Source of the DNA: a bacterium
GTDB taxonomy: Bacteria > Eisenbacteria > RBG-16-71-46 > CAIMUX01
DNA length: 64,000 nucleotides
Assembly (NCBI GenBank): GCA_030431975.1
Contig: JAUIHP010000019.1
Coordinates: 62,001-126,000, forward strand
Direction of reading: 5' to 3'
How positions within the stretch are numbered: the first letter of the stretch is position 1; every line of letters begins with the position of its first letter. The notes beneath the pieces were generated by a model. The model was not told the origin of the DNA. It did not search any database and worked only from the letters and a program-made list of their open reading frames with translations. This document shows positions 35,916 to 44,355 of this stretch, one piece after another. Both the position numbers and the translations under genes were made by a program.

Positions 35916-38087
35916 CTAGGCGCGTTTCCGCCTGGGCTTGCGTCGTCGGTCCGCCACAGCTTCGACCGACGTTGTCGTAGCCTGCTTCGCCGCCTGTTCC
36001 TCGTTTTCGTGCTTCTCGATGGAAGCGAGAGTGGCGAGGACGCGGTGCGGACCGGCCTCGCGGATTCTGCGCACATCCTCGTACGGTACGACGCGAAGGG
36101 CCTCCTCCAACGTCGTCTCACCGCGAACGGCCTTCAGCAGAGCGTCTTCCGCCATGCTCGCCGTGTCCTTGAGGACGATCTCCCGCAGTTCATCCGGTGG
36201 AGTGCGCTTGTTGATCAGCATCTCGTTCTCGGGAGTGGGCGTCCAGAGTTCGGTCACGGCCGCGCGACCGGAGAACCCGGTGTAGTTGCACCGGGTGCAA
36301 CCGACGCCTCTCTGCCATTCGACCTCGGGCTGATCACCGTGGAACCAGTCCGCGAGGATGCCGGCATCGGGCTCTTCCGGCTCTGCGCAGGACTTGCAAT
36401 TCAGACGCATCAGGCGTTGCGCGAGGATACCGTTGAGCGAAGACGCCACGCTGTTCGGCTCCAGGTCGAGGTCCAGAAGACGTTGAATGGCGGACGTCGA
36501 GTTGATCGAGTGGAGGGTACTGAGGAGGAGATGTCCGGTCTGCGAGGCACGCATCGCCATGGCGGCAGTTTCGGCGTCGCGGATCTCTCCGACCATGATG
36601 ATATCCGGATCCTGCCGGAGGAACGCACGCAGATAGCGGGCGAAGGTGTTTCCGATGTCCGCGTTGACTTCCGTCTGGAAGATGCCGGGATGCGTGTACT
36701 CGATCGGGTCTTCTGCCGTAAGGATCTTGATCTTGGGAGTGACCACGGACCGAATGGCGGCGTAGAGGGTCGAGCTCTTTCCCGATCCCGTGGGGCCGGT
36801 CACGAGGAAGATTCCGCTGGGGCGCCTCAGGGCATTGAGGATGCCGTCGCGAACCACCGGCGTCATCCCCAGGGCGTCGAGAGACACCGGGGCTCTCCGT
36901 TGGTCCAGCAACCGGATGACCATTCCCTCGCCGTAACGCCCCGGAACGGTTGAGATCCGGAAGTCCACATTGGAAAGCTGCCCCTCGCGGCGGATGAGCA
37001 TGCGGAAGCTTCCATCCTGCGGGCGTCGCTTTTCGGTGATGTCCATCTGGGCAAGGACTTTGACCCTGGCCATGATCGACCGGTAGTTGCCCTGAAACGC
37101 GTCATCCAGGTCGTCGAGCCGGTAGCGGTGCAGCACGCCGTCGATGCGCATGCGAAGCGCGGCGCCGTTGGCTCCTTTCTCGAAATGAATGTCGCTGGAT
37201 CGCAGAGCCAGGGCCCGGGAGACGATGGTCTGGACCAGGGTCTGAACGATCGGGCTGTCTCCGGAAGACCGGCCATAGCTGGATTCCGTCGATTCGACGA
37301 TGGCGTCGGTTTCCAGCACGTCAATGTTGCCACCCCCGACCGTTCCCAGAGAAACGGACTCGTCTTCCGGAACCATGTCCGACCAGACCGCGTCGGCTTC
37401 TTCGGAGCTCACCGTAGATGGCGCGTCGTCGAGGCCGAGTCGAGCCGTGGACGAAGTGCGCTTACCGAGGTCGGTGCCGGGCTCCCGACCGTAGAGTTTC
37501 CGGTAGAACGTGTAGACGTGGCTTCGCGGAGCGATCGCGATGTCGACGGGATAGAGAATCGCGGAAATGACCGAGTGCAGCTGAGGCAGTACGGTCGGGT
37601 CCGAGATCGCGAGGGTCACCCTTCCCGATTCCATCGCGATAGGCACGACTTCTTTTTGCGCAGCAAAAGTCGGGTTGATCAACTGCTTCAGTCCGGGGCC
37701 GGGCCTCAGGGTCGCCAAGGTGACCATGGGAAGATTGAATTGGGCCGCCAGGAACTCACACAGATCGGAGTCGTCGATGTGATCGAGTCGGGAGAGGGCT
37801 TCTCCAATGCGGATTCCGGTGGCTTCCTGGAGCTTCCGTGCTTCGGCCAGTTGTTGTTCCGAAATGACGTTGTAGTGGGTGAGCATTTCGCCCAACGGAA
37901 GTCGCTTGCCGTAGCTCTTGAGGAGCTTCTGCAAATCTTCGCGACTGATCCAACCTCGATCGACGCAGATCTGGCCGAGCGGGGCCCGGTTGCGGCGCCC
38001 CTGTTCGTCGAGGGCGACCTGCAGCTGCTCGGAACTGATGAATCCGTTCTCGATGAGGATTTGTCCCAGTGGTTTTGCGTCGGACAT
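35916..38087 (-). CDS. GspE/PilB-type secretion or pilus ATPase with N-terminal MshEN-like repeats
   Basis: A 723-residue cytoplasmic ATPase that powers type II secretion or type IV pilus assembly. The N-terminal ~140 residues hold four tandem motifs of the MshEN type (LGQILIENGFISSEQL, LGQICVDRGWISREDL, LGEMLTHYNVISEQQL, IGEALSRLDHIDDSDL). The ATPase core has Walker A GPTGSGKSS near 437, an Asp box, Walker B IIMVGEIRD and a His box. A zinc-finger-like CKSC...CTRC pair lies near 570-620. A basic tail closes the protein. MshEN modules can bind c-di-GMP, so output may be tied to that messenger. No pilin, GspF or GspD gene is in this window. Confidence 0.88.
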   Translation of the reverse strand: MSDAKPLGQILIENGFISSEQLQVALDEQGRRNRAPLGQICVDRGWISREDLQKLLKSYGKRLPLGEMLTHYNVISEQQLAEARKLQEATGIRIGEALSRLDHIDDSDLCEFLAAQFNLPMVTLATLRPGPGLKQLINPTFAAQKEVVPIAMESGRVTLAISDPTVLPQLHSVISAILYPVDIAIAPRSHVYTFYRKLYGREPGTDLGKRTSSTARLGLDDAPSTVSSEEADAVWSDMVPEDESVSLGTVGGGNIDVLETDAIVESTESSYGRSSGDSPIVQTLVQTIVSRALALRSSDIHFEKGANGAALRMRIDGVLHRYRLDDLDDAFQGNYRSIMARVKVLAQMDITEKRRPQDGSFRMLIRREGQLSNVDFRISTVPGRYGEGMVIRLLDQRRAPVSLDALGMTPVVRDGILNALRRPSGIFLVTGPTGSGKSSTLYAAIRSVVTPKIKILTAEDPIEYTHPGIFQTEVNADIGNTFARYLRAFLRQDPDIIMVGEIRDAETAAMAMRASQTGHLLLSTLHSINSTSAIQRLLDLDLEPNSVASSLNGILAQRLMRLNCKSCAEPEEPDAGILADWFHGDQPEVEWQRGVGCTRCNYTGFSGRAAVTELWTPTPENEMLINKRTPPDELREIVLKDTASMAEDALLKAVRGETTLEEALRVVPYEDVRRIREAGPHRVLATLASIEKHENEEQAAKQATTTSVEAVADRRRKPRRKRA

Positions 38088-38264
38088 CGTTCGAAGGCCC
38101 CCTGTCCTCTTCTTGGGTTCGGTCGGACTGGCGCCCAGTCCACAAGCTGGGTTATCGGAACCGGGACCTCGGATGTTGAAAGTTACGATCGGAACATTCG
38201 TTCGGCGCAGACGGGCGGTCCGGTCTGGTTTAGGGTTTCCGACGGTCTCTCAAGGAGGATTGCC

Positions 38265-38633
38265 GTGCCAACATTCATCGAAGGTCCGACGAAGGTCGCC
38301 GCCGTCGGAAACAAGCCCAAGCAGATCGAGGAGTTCGTCGGACGTGTCAATTCGGGCACCGACGGGGTCAGTGTCGCCCGGATGATCAGTCCGTCGGGTT
38401 GGGTCGAGCCGGCTCAGTCCCCGGCTTTCGACGAGTACACGATCGTTCTCAAAGGCATGCTTCGGGTCGAATCCGATGCCGGCGTGCAGGACGTGCAGGC
38501 AGGCCAGGGTGTCATCGCTCACGCGGGCGAGACGGTGCGGTACAGCACGCCGGGTCCCGAAGGCGCCGAGTACATCGCCGTCTGTCTTCCTGCCTTTTCG
38601 CCGGACTCCGTCAACCGGGAGGGCGCCGAGTGA
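38265..38633 (+). CDS. Small cupin-domain protein
   Basis: A 122-residue single-domain cupin. Motif-like strands include YTIVLKGMLRVES and the turn AGQGVIAHAGETVRYSTP. The usual metal-binding histidines of cupin motif 1 are largely absent, so it may bind a small ligand without a metal. The start GTG at 38265 has a strong AAGGAGG 6 bases upstream and no signal peptide. Its stop overlaps the GTG start of the next gene (GTGA), indicating translational coupling and a shared task. It is divergent from the GspE/PilB gene. Possible roles are sensing or binding; the substrate is unknown. Confidence 0.8.
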   Translation: MPTFIEGPTKVAAVGNKPKQIEEFVGRVNSGTDGVSVARMISPSGWVEPAQSPAFDEYTIVLKGMLRVESDAGVQDVQAGQGVIAHAGETVRYSTPGPEGAEYIAVCLPAFSPDSVNREGAE

Positions 38634-39076
38634 CTGAGCTTCTGATTGCCGTTCAAAAGGAAGTCCGACACCTCCACGACTTCTTCGAGAAGTGGTTCCG
38701 CGGAGAGATCCCCGCGACCAAGAGTGCGTTTGCTGTCGTCGATGAGGCGTTGGCCTCCGAGTTTCGGATCGTTTCCCCTCGTGGGGTGCCGACGGGACGG
38801 GAGTCTCTTCTCGGTCTGTTGTTTCGGGCGCACGGAACCCGCGAGGGGCAGACTTTTGAGATCTCGACGAGACACGAGAGGTGTCTTTGGAGTACGGAGG
38901 AGTTCGTCGCCGTCTCCTATGAAGAGTGGCAGGTCGTCGGAGACGAGGAGACCGGCCGTCTCAGCTCTGCCGTGCTACGCCGGCCCCGTGACGGCGAAGA
39001 ACGATTCTCGTGGATGTTGGTCCACGAGACCTGGCTTCCGGAGGCCGCGCCGAAAGTCGACTCTTCTACGGAGTGA
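38630..39076 (+). CDS. SnoaL/DUF4440-like protein
   Basis: A 148-residue cytoplasmic protein of the NTF2-like fold. The pattern (HDFFEKWFRGEIP..., EFRIVSPRGVPTGRESLLGLL, EEFVAVSYEEWQ, FSWMLVHETWLP) matches the DUF4440/SnoaL-like family in order and length. Such proteins bind or isomerise small hydrophobic ligands, or are catalytically silent. GTG at 38630 overlaps the cupin stop by 4 bases, with GGGAGG upstream, so the two genes are coupled. The stop overlaps the convergent outer-membrane protein gene by 11 bases. The ligand is unknown. Confidence 0.7.
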   Translation: MTELLIAVQKEVRHLHDFFEKWFRGEIPATKSAFAVVDEALASEFRIVSPRGVPTGRESLLGLLFRAHGTREGQTFEISTRHERCLWSTEEFVAVSYEEWQVVGDEETGRLSSAVLRRPRDGEERFSWMLVHETWLPEAAPKVDSSTE

Positions 39077-40493
39077 TGGAGAGGCTGACCCGGAACCGGT
39101 CTTCCGCCCGGTCCGTTCTCCAGCCGAAGTCGACGCGTGCGCGATTGACAATACCGACGTAACCCAGGTGCCGGCTGAGACCGAAGCCGAAGTCCGTTCG
39201 AATGTCGGAGGACTCCGGTCCGGTCAGGTCCTTGCGATCGGTCCAGTCATCCCGGCCCCAAACCGCCCCGACATCGACGAAGAGCGACGGTTGGATCCGA
39301 AGCCGGTCGAGGAGCGGAACGCTCAGCTGCCGAAACAGATCGACTCCGAGCATGTAATCGGCGCGGAACGCCGCGGCGGCGCGTCCGGTGAGCGCGCGCG
39401 ATCGGTGCGCGCGCAGACCCCAGACACCGCCCAGATCCGCCCACTCCTGCCGCGGCGGACGGCCCCCGACGGCCGTTGCCGAGACGCCGGTTTCCAAGCG
39501 AGCCGAAAGAGGCGCCTTGAACGCACGTCGGACTTCGAGCCCAACGGGATAGAACTCGCGGTCCCCTCCCAGAGATCCGCCAAAGGCGCCCGCCCGTAGC
39601 CAAACTCCGTTGTCGGTCGTGAACGGCTGACTCCAGCTCATCCGCGCGACGATTCCCTGTGTGTCGACAGCATCGATGGCGGCGTTTCGCCATCCCGCGG
39701 GATCCGTGTTCCAAAAGGGCGAGTTCGGAACATGGAGAGCAGAGTCTTTTCGTTGGGTGTATGCGACCTCACCGAGCAGGGATCGAGTGAAGTGCCATTG
39801 TAGTCCCGCGACGCGCTCCTCCCGTTGCAGGTAGTTCTGAGCGTCGAGGCTGAGAAGTGACGCTTGGACGAAGTTGGATAGCGGACGATTCGCGCCGAAA
39901 GCCACGGGCCGCTCGGCGTAGCCGACATAGGCGCGCCACCCCGACCTTCGGTTGCCTCCGTCCAGGACGCTGCTGCGGGTCTCGGGTCCGCTTCCGGTCA
40001 TGCGCGAACGTGAGACTGCGGCGAACGGGTAGGCGCGGTTGACGTGGCTTTGAAAACTGGCCATGACCTCGCCGGAGTAGCGTCCGGGGCCGGTCGCCCT
40101 ATCGTAGCCGCCGGAAAGGCGCAGACCCGGTCGACGTCCCCACTGCAGTGTCGCGCCGACCCCCGGTGTCGGTCCTTCGACCTTGTTGTAGCGATAGCGC
40201 GGCGCCGGCGAGACTTTGAGTCGAGTCCAGCCGGAGGAGCCGCGCAGACCATCCGCCGCGGATGGCACCCAGTTGGCGGAAGTGGAGTCCCAGTCCGTCG
40301 AGGTGACGAAGCGATCCCAGCGACGTTCCGACTCGGTCTCGGTTCGCAGGCTGTCGAGAACCGACTCGAGCGGCGTTTCGGCTGCAGTCGTGGAGGATGA
40401 ATCCAAAGCTTTGACGCTCGAAGCCGAGGAGAGAGTGATTCCGGTAACCGCCACGATGCTGAGGATGAGTGCAGTCAGAGTCCGAAGCATCAT
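39066..40493 (-). CDS. Outer-membrane beta-barrel protein (Omp85/surface antigen-like)
   Basis: A 475-residue exported protein. Signal peptide ~1-30 (LTALILSIVAVTG). The mature protein is rich in alternating aromatic and polar beta strands (GVGATLQWGRRPGLRLSGGY, LRAGAFGGSLGG). The C-terminal region LFVDVGAVWGRDDW...ARVDFGWRTD...FRVSLSITP resembles the closing strands of Omp85 or D15 surface antigens, although it ends in proline rather than the classical aromatic residue. It overlaps the upstream gene by one base (TAATG), with GGGGGA in front; a second ATG at 40490 is equally possible. The pair with the upstream lipoprotein-sorting-like gene suggests one envelope function. Confidence 0.75.
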   Translation of the reverse strand: MMLRTLTALILSIVAVTGITLSSASSVKALDSSSTTAAETPLESVLDSLRTETESERRWDRFVTSTDWDSTSANWVPSAADGLRGSSGWTRLKVSPAPRYRYNKVEGPTPGVGATLQWGRRPGLRLSGGYDRATGPGRYSGEVMASFQSHVNRAYPFAAVSRSRMTGSGPETRSSVLDGGNRRSGWRAYVGYAERPVAFGANRPLSNFVQASLLSLDAQNYLQREERVAGLQWHFTRSLLGEVAYTQRKDSALHVPNSPFWNTDPAGWRNAAIDAVDTQGIVARMSWSQPFTTDNGVWLRAGAFGGSLGGDREFYPVGLEVRRAFKAPLSARLETGVSATAVGGRPPRQEWADLGGVWGLRAHRSRALTGRAAAAFRADYMLGVDLFRQLSVPLLDRLRIQPSLFVDVGAVWGRDDWTDRKDLTGPESSDIRTDFGFGLSRHLGYVGIVNRARVDFGWRTDRAEDRFRVSLSITP

Positions 40494-41449
40494 TAGTCCC
40501 CCAGGCTCCAGACGGAGTCCGGAATGGCAGGCTCCGGGTTGATCTGCATGTCTTCCACTCGCATCTCCATCTCGATACGTTTGGGAATCCCCATGAACGG
40601 GATCGAGCGGAGCGCGACGGCGACGTCGACACTTTCTACGAACCACGTGTCCCCGGATTTGCGTCTTTGAATGACGACCTTGTCGACGGCCTTGAGAAAC
40701 GCCGGATAGGGCACATTCTCTGTCCACTGATACTCTGCCCGCAAAATCTGGTAGTCGCCGGTATCGATGAGGAAGTTGCCCTCGGGTAGGGCGGCGAACT
40801 CGCTGCGTGGCTGAAACTCGATTCGGTAAAGGATGCGGTCACCCAGGAATCGCCGCTCTACGATCTCGAACGCATACTCGTCCAGTTTTTCGAAGAAAAA
40901 GGGAAGGTCCGACAAAGCGGAGTTGGAAGATTCGATCTCGGCTCCGACATTGGAGTCCGTCTCCTCTTCCTTGCTCTTGAACTCGCGCTGTCCCAGGCGG
41001 ACCTCGATGACCTTGTCCGGAGGTTGGACGTACACCTGGGTCACTTCCTCATGGAGCTCGTACTCGCCGTCCGGGTCCTCGGGATTGAAGAGCATGATGG
41101 TGCGGAGGCGGCGCCGGAACATGGCTTCGTCCAGGTTCTGGAATCGTTTCTTCTCGTTTTCGATACACCAACCGAGGATGTCTTCGAGCGTGGGGCGTTG
41201 GCTTTCGACATCGACCCAGGAACCGTAGATGTAGTCGATCTCTGGCACGCCCAAAGTGTCTTCCCGAGCCATACGCCGGAGGAGTTCGAAGGCCGCCGCG
41301 TCATCGAGCGGAGTTTCGGACTGCTTACTTTCCTGCGCAAACGCTGCGGTGACGGTGAGAGCCAGGGCGAGAACCGGGACGACGGTGCGCGCCGCAGGCG
41401 TCAACCGGTCGTGGAGGAAACGGAAGCGAGAGTGGGTCTGCATGAACAT
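40493..41449 (-). CDS. Exported protein of the LolA-like/outer-membrane-associated type
   Basis: A 318-residue exported protein: signal peptide ~1-38 ending ALTVTAAFAQ. The mature part is acidic and beta-rich. Its second half (YRIEFQPRSEFAALPEGNF, DYQILRAEYQW, VVIQRRKSGDTWFVESVDV) resembles proteins of the outer-membrane lipoprotein-sorting (LolA/LolB-like) fold that bind acyl chains. No catalytic residues are seen. The start at 41449 is the first in-frame ATG that gives a signal peptide; ATG 41443 is the alternative. It is translated with the barrel gene downstream by a 1-base overlap. It is divergent from the MutS-like gene across a short repeat tract. Confidence 0.65.
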   Translation of the reverse strand: MFMQTHSRFRFLHDRLTPAARTVVPVLALALTVTAAFAQESKQSETPLDDAAAFELLRRMAREDTLGVPEIDYIYGSWVDVESQRPTLEDILGWCIENEKKRFQNLDEAMFRRRLRTIMLFNPEDPDGEYELHEEVTQVYVQPPDKVIEVRLGQREFKSKEEETDSNVGAEIESSNSALSDLPFFFEKLDEYAFEIVERRFLGDRILYRIEFQPRSEFAALPEGNFLIDTGDYQILRAEYQWTENVPYPAFLKAVDKVVIQRRKSGDTWFVESVDVAVALRSIPFMGIPKRIEMEMRVEDMQINPEPAIPDSVWSLGD

Positions 41450-41530
41450 GGCTACGCGATCTACGCCTTTCCAGGTTTCAGCGTTTTGCGTTTTCGAGAT
41501 CGGCCGCGAAGGCTCGGTCTTCGTTGGTTC

Positions 41531-41570
41531 GTTGCGCCGTTGCACTGTTGCACTGTTGCACTGTTGCGTC
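41531..41570. repeat. Five 8-bp GTTGCxxx repeats in a divergent promoter region
   Basis: GTTGCGCC, three perfect GTTGCACT and GTTGCGTC run without gaps between two divergent genes (starts at 41449 minus and 41601 plus). It lies 30 bases before the MutS-like ATG. It could tune the promoter by copy-number change or bind a regulator. Confidence 0.8.
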
Positions 41571-41600
41571 TTTGCAATTCTTCGGCCAACCTTTGGCTCC

Positions 41601-43427
41601 ATGAGTCCTTCGACAAAGGTGCCCGATCCGCACAGTGAATACGAGCGGCGACTGGCCGAGCGGACCGCGGCCCGGGAAGCCCTGGAATCCCGGTTCGCAC
41701 GGATATCCCACCTGCGTGTGGCAGCGTTCGCGCTTTTCGTTTTCGTCCTCTGGTGGGTTTGGGGCCCGCGCGACGGGAGTGCCCATTGGATCTGGGTTCC
41801 CGTGGGCCTCTTCGCCACACTGGTGTGGCTCCACGGCTACACCACGCTGCTCTTGCGGCGCGCTCAGCGGGCGGTCGAGTACTACGAGCGGGGTCTCGCT
41901 CGCCTGCGAGACGAATGGGTGGGCCTGGGACCGACCGGGCTTGGCTTTCTCGATGCGGAGCATCCCTATGCCGTCGACCTGGACCTGTTTGGTGACGGCT
42001 CCCTCTTTCAACGGGTCTGTCTGGCGCGGACCGGATTCGGACAGAGGCAGCTGGCGGAATGGCTTCTGACTGCCGCATCTCCGACGGAGATCGCACTTCG
42101 GCAGGCGGCGGTTTCGGAGTTGCAGGATCAGGTGGACCTGCGCGAGACCCTGGCGTTGGAAGGGTCCGATCTGGAAGAGGGTGGGGATCCCTGGCGGATC
42201 GTGCGTTGGGCGGACCCTTCCCAGGAAGGGCTCGGTTCATCCCGCCTCTGGCTGTTCGTGGGAGCGGCCACTCTAATGTCATTGTGTGGGCTCCTCGCCT
42301 GGTTTTGGTGGGGATGGGGTGTTTCGCTGCTGGTCCTGGCGGCCATCGTCCAGATCCTCTTGCGAATGCGTTTGCAAAAGCGTCTGGATGGTGTGACGAA
42401 CGGGTTGGATGACGCCCGCGATGAGTTGCGTCTGCTCGCTCGGGTCCTGGCGCTTTTCGAGACGGCGCCCGTTCAGAGTGAGTGGCTCCGCAACGTGCAG
42501 AGCTCGTTGCAGGCCGAGGCCCGACCTCCGTCGGTATGGATCGCCCGGCTCGACCGACTGTTCGACGTGTTCGAGTCACGTCGCAACTCACTCTTCTCGG
42601 TCTTTGTCTTTCTGTTCGCGCTCGACTTCCATGTTGCGTTCTTCATCCAGCGGTGGCGACAGCAGGCCGGCTCCCATGTCGAGGCATGGGTGAGAGCGGT
42701 GGCACAACTCGAAGCGGTTGCCTCTCTGGCGGGTTACGCCTACGAGCGTCCGGATGACATCGTTCCGACACCGGTGAAGGAGAAATTGGCTTCCGTCGTG
42801 GAAGCGAAAGAGATCGGTCACCCGCTCCTTCCGCTGTCTTCATGCATGCGAAACGATTTCCGGTTGGGTGGGGATGGGCCGCGGCTGGTTGTGGTTAGCG
42901 GTTCCAACATGTCGGGGAAGAGCACTTTCCTTCGTGCCGTCGGGACCAATCTCGTTCTGGCATCTGCCGGTGGAACCGTTCGGGCTCGGCGGTTTGATTT
43001 CCGTCCCATTCGAGTCGGTGCTTCGATTCGGATTCAAGACTCGATTCAGGCGGGGATTTCTCACTTCTACGCCGAGATTCGGCGACTGCGGAGCATCGTT
43101 GCCCTAACCGAACGTCAGCAGGGAAGGGACGGCGACAACGTACTCTTTCTTGTCGACGAAATCCTCCACGGCACGAACTCGCACGATCGCCGCATTGGGG
43201 TGCAGGCCGTCATGCGGACTCTCCTGGAGCGTGGAGCCGTCGGTGTCATCACGACGCATGATCTGGCCCTGACCGAAATGGACGAAGCCATTCCAGGCGT
43301 GGTCAACGCCCACTTTCAGGATCACCTGGAAGATGGAGAGATGCGTTTCGACTACCGAATGCGGCCCGGTGTCGTCGAGAAGAGCAACGCGCTGGAACTC
43401 ATGCGGTCGGTTGGGTTGGACGTCTGA
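41601..43427 (+). CDS. Membrane-anchored MutS-like ATPase
   Basis: A 608-residue protein with the MutS family ATPase at the C-terminus. Walker A SGSNMSGKST lies near 434. A Walker B-like LVDEILHGTNSHDR and the switch TTHD follow. The first ~290 residues have two pairs of hydrophobic segments (near 35-85 and 215-255), and lever-domain-like helices follow. The mismatch-recognition domain (FxE motif) of MutS1 is absent. It belongs to the membrane-type MutS homologs found in Bacteroidetes-like genomes, whose role is not established; canonical mismatch repair is unlikely. ATG at 41601 is chosen at the first position after the repeat tract. It is convergent with the CBS gene, 15 bases apart. Confidence 0.85.
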   Translation: MSPSTKVPDPHSEYERRLAERTAAREALESRFARISHLRVAAFALFVFVLWWVWGPRDGSAHWIWVPVGLFATLVWLHGYTTLLLRRAQRAVEYYERGLARLRDEWVGLGPTGLGFLDAEHPYAVDLDLFGDGSLFQRVCLARTGFGQRQLAEWLLTAASPTEIALRQAAVSELQDQVDLRETLALEGSDLEEGGDPWRIVRWADPSQEGLGSSRLWLFVGAATLMSLCGLLAWFWWGWGVSLLVLAAIVQILLRMRLQKRLDGVTNGLDDARDELRLLARVLALFETAPVQSEWLRNVQSSLQAEARPPSVWIARLDRLFDVFESRRNSLFSVFVFLFALDFHVAFFIQRWRQQAGSHVEAWVRAVAQLEAVASLAGYAYERPDDIVPTPVKEKLASVVEAKEIGHPLLPLSSCMRNDFRLGGDGPRLVVVSGSNMSGKSTFLRAVGTNLVLASAGGTVRARRFDFRPIRVGASIRIQDSIQAGISHFYAEIRRLRSIVALTERQQGRDGDNVLFLVDEILHGTNSHDRRIGVQAVMRTLLERGAVGVITTHDLALTEMDEAIPGVVNAHFQDHLEDGEMRFDYRMRPGVVEKSNALELMRSVGLDV

Positions 43428-43442
43428 CCGCGGCTCAGGCCT

Positions 43443-43895
43443 TTAGGCTTTGGAAAGAACTTCGAGCAGATCCAACGTAGAGACCACGCCGATGGCGCGA
43501 CCGTGATCGTCGACCACGACCAGACGGTGGACACGGCTCCGAACCATTTCCCGGGCGGCATCGACCACGGACGATTCCGGGTCGACCGAGACCAGGTCTT
43601 TGCTCATCAGGTCGTCGACTTTGCGCCCCTTGTACTCTCCGTCGGGAGATTCCGCGAGAGTGGACGCGATACGGACGAACTCATCCGGCTCGATGTGCCC
43701 GAACGCGTGGTCTCGAACCAGACCCACGATGTCGGTGATGGAAAGAACGCCGGTGCAACGATCCTTGGCGTCGACTACGGGCATGGCGGAGACACGATTC
43801 TCGATCATGAGGCGGAGTGCTTCACCGATGCCGTCGTCTGCCTGCACCGTGATGATTTCGCGCTCCATGATCTCTCTGACCCGAGCTTCCTGCAT
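43443..43895 (-). CDS. CBS-domain pair protein
   Basis: A 150-residue cytoplasmic protein consisting of two CBS domains (~8-65, ending in VLSITDIV, and ~90-145, ending in GVVSTLDLLE). CBS pairs bind adenosyl ligands such as AMP, ATP or SAM and regulate partner proteins. No catalytic domain is attached. ATG at 43895 is chosen because it begins the first CBS strand; an in-frame start at 43943 would overlap the upstream stop. It is the third gene of a minus-strand unit after the carbamoyltransferase and SxtJ-like genes, so it may regulate them, though read-through is not proven. Confidence 0.85.
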   Translation of the reverse strand: MQEARVREIMEREIITVQADDGIGEALRLMIENRVSAMPVVDAKDRCTGVLSITDIVGLVRDHAFGHIEPDEFVRIASTLAESPDGEYKGRKVDDLMSKDLVSVDPESSVVDAAREMVRSRVHRLVVVDDHGRAIGVVSTLDLLEVLSKA

Positions 43896-43942
43896 GCCTT
43901 TGTTTCCTTTCCTTACGACCGTCCTGAAGCGCTCTGGCCCCA

Positions 43943-44341
43943 CTAGAACTGCCGTTCGTACCGTTCGGCGGGAACGGGCTCTCCGTCCCGAAGCTTCCAG
44001 TAGGAGTCAACGGACTTGTCCGGATGACGCTCCATGATGTCACGCTTGATCGCCCGCATGATCATCGCGACAAACGTAAAGATGATGTAGAAGATGAGGC
44101 CGAGGAGGACCCGGTTCATCACATAGCCGAGAACGTGGGCCAACTTCATCCAGAACCATTGGAACGGACGTAGAATGGCCGGGACGAGAAGTCCGCTGAC
44201 GATGAGGAACGCGGAGATTCCCCAGAAGATCTTGGGATCGACATGGCCGTGCTTCCACCACATCAGTCCACCCAGGAGGGCGAAGGCGATGCCGACGACC
44301 AACCCGAATTCGCGGAGTTCTTTCTTCGTTGCTGCTGCCAT
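43943..44341 (-). CDS. SxtJ-family small membrane protein
   Basis: A 132-residue membrane protein with two close hydrophobic segments (~14-28 GLVVGIAFALLGG and ~38-58 FWGISAFLIVSGLLVPA) and a third at ~75-100 (LGLIFYIIFTFVAMI), followed by a charged tail. Length, topology and position immediately after a NodU/SxtI-type carbamoyltransferase match the SxtJ family, which commonly accompanies these enzymes. The biochemical role of SxtJ is not established. The start ATG is 14 bases after the carbamoyltransferase stop, so both are cotranscribed. The usual small third partner (DUF5989/SxtK) is not seen; a CBS gene occupies that place. Confidence 0.85.
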   Translation of the reverse strand: MAAATKKELREFGLVVGIAFALLGGLMWWKHGHVDPKIFWGISAFLIVSGLLVPAILRPFQWFWMKLAHVLGYVMNRVLLGLIFYIIFTFVAMIMRAIKRDIMERHPDKSVDSYWKLRDGEPVPAERYERQF

Positions 44342-44355
44342 CGTTGCTCCAGTTC

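Noticed and set aside
41531-41570. CRISPR-like array
   Set aside because: Units are 8 bases without spacers and no cas genes are near; it is a simple tandem repeat.
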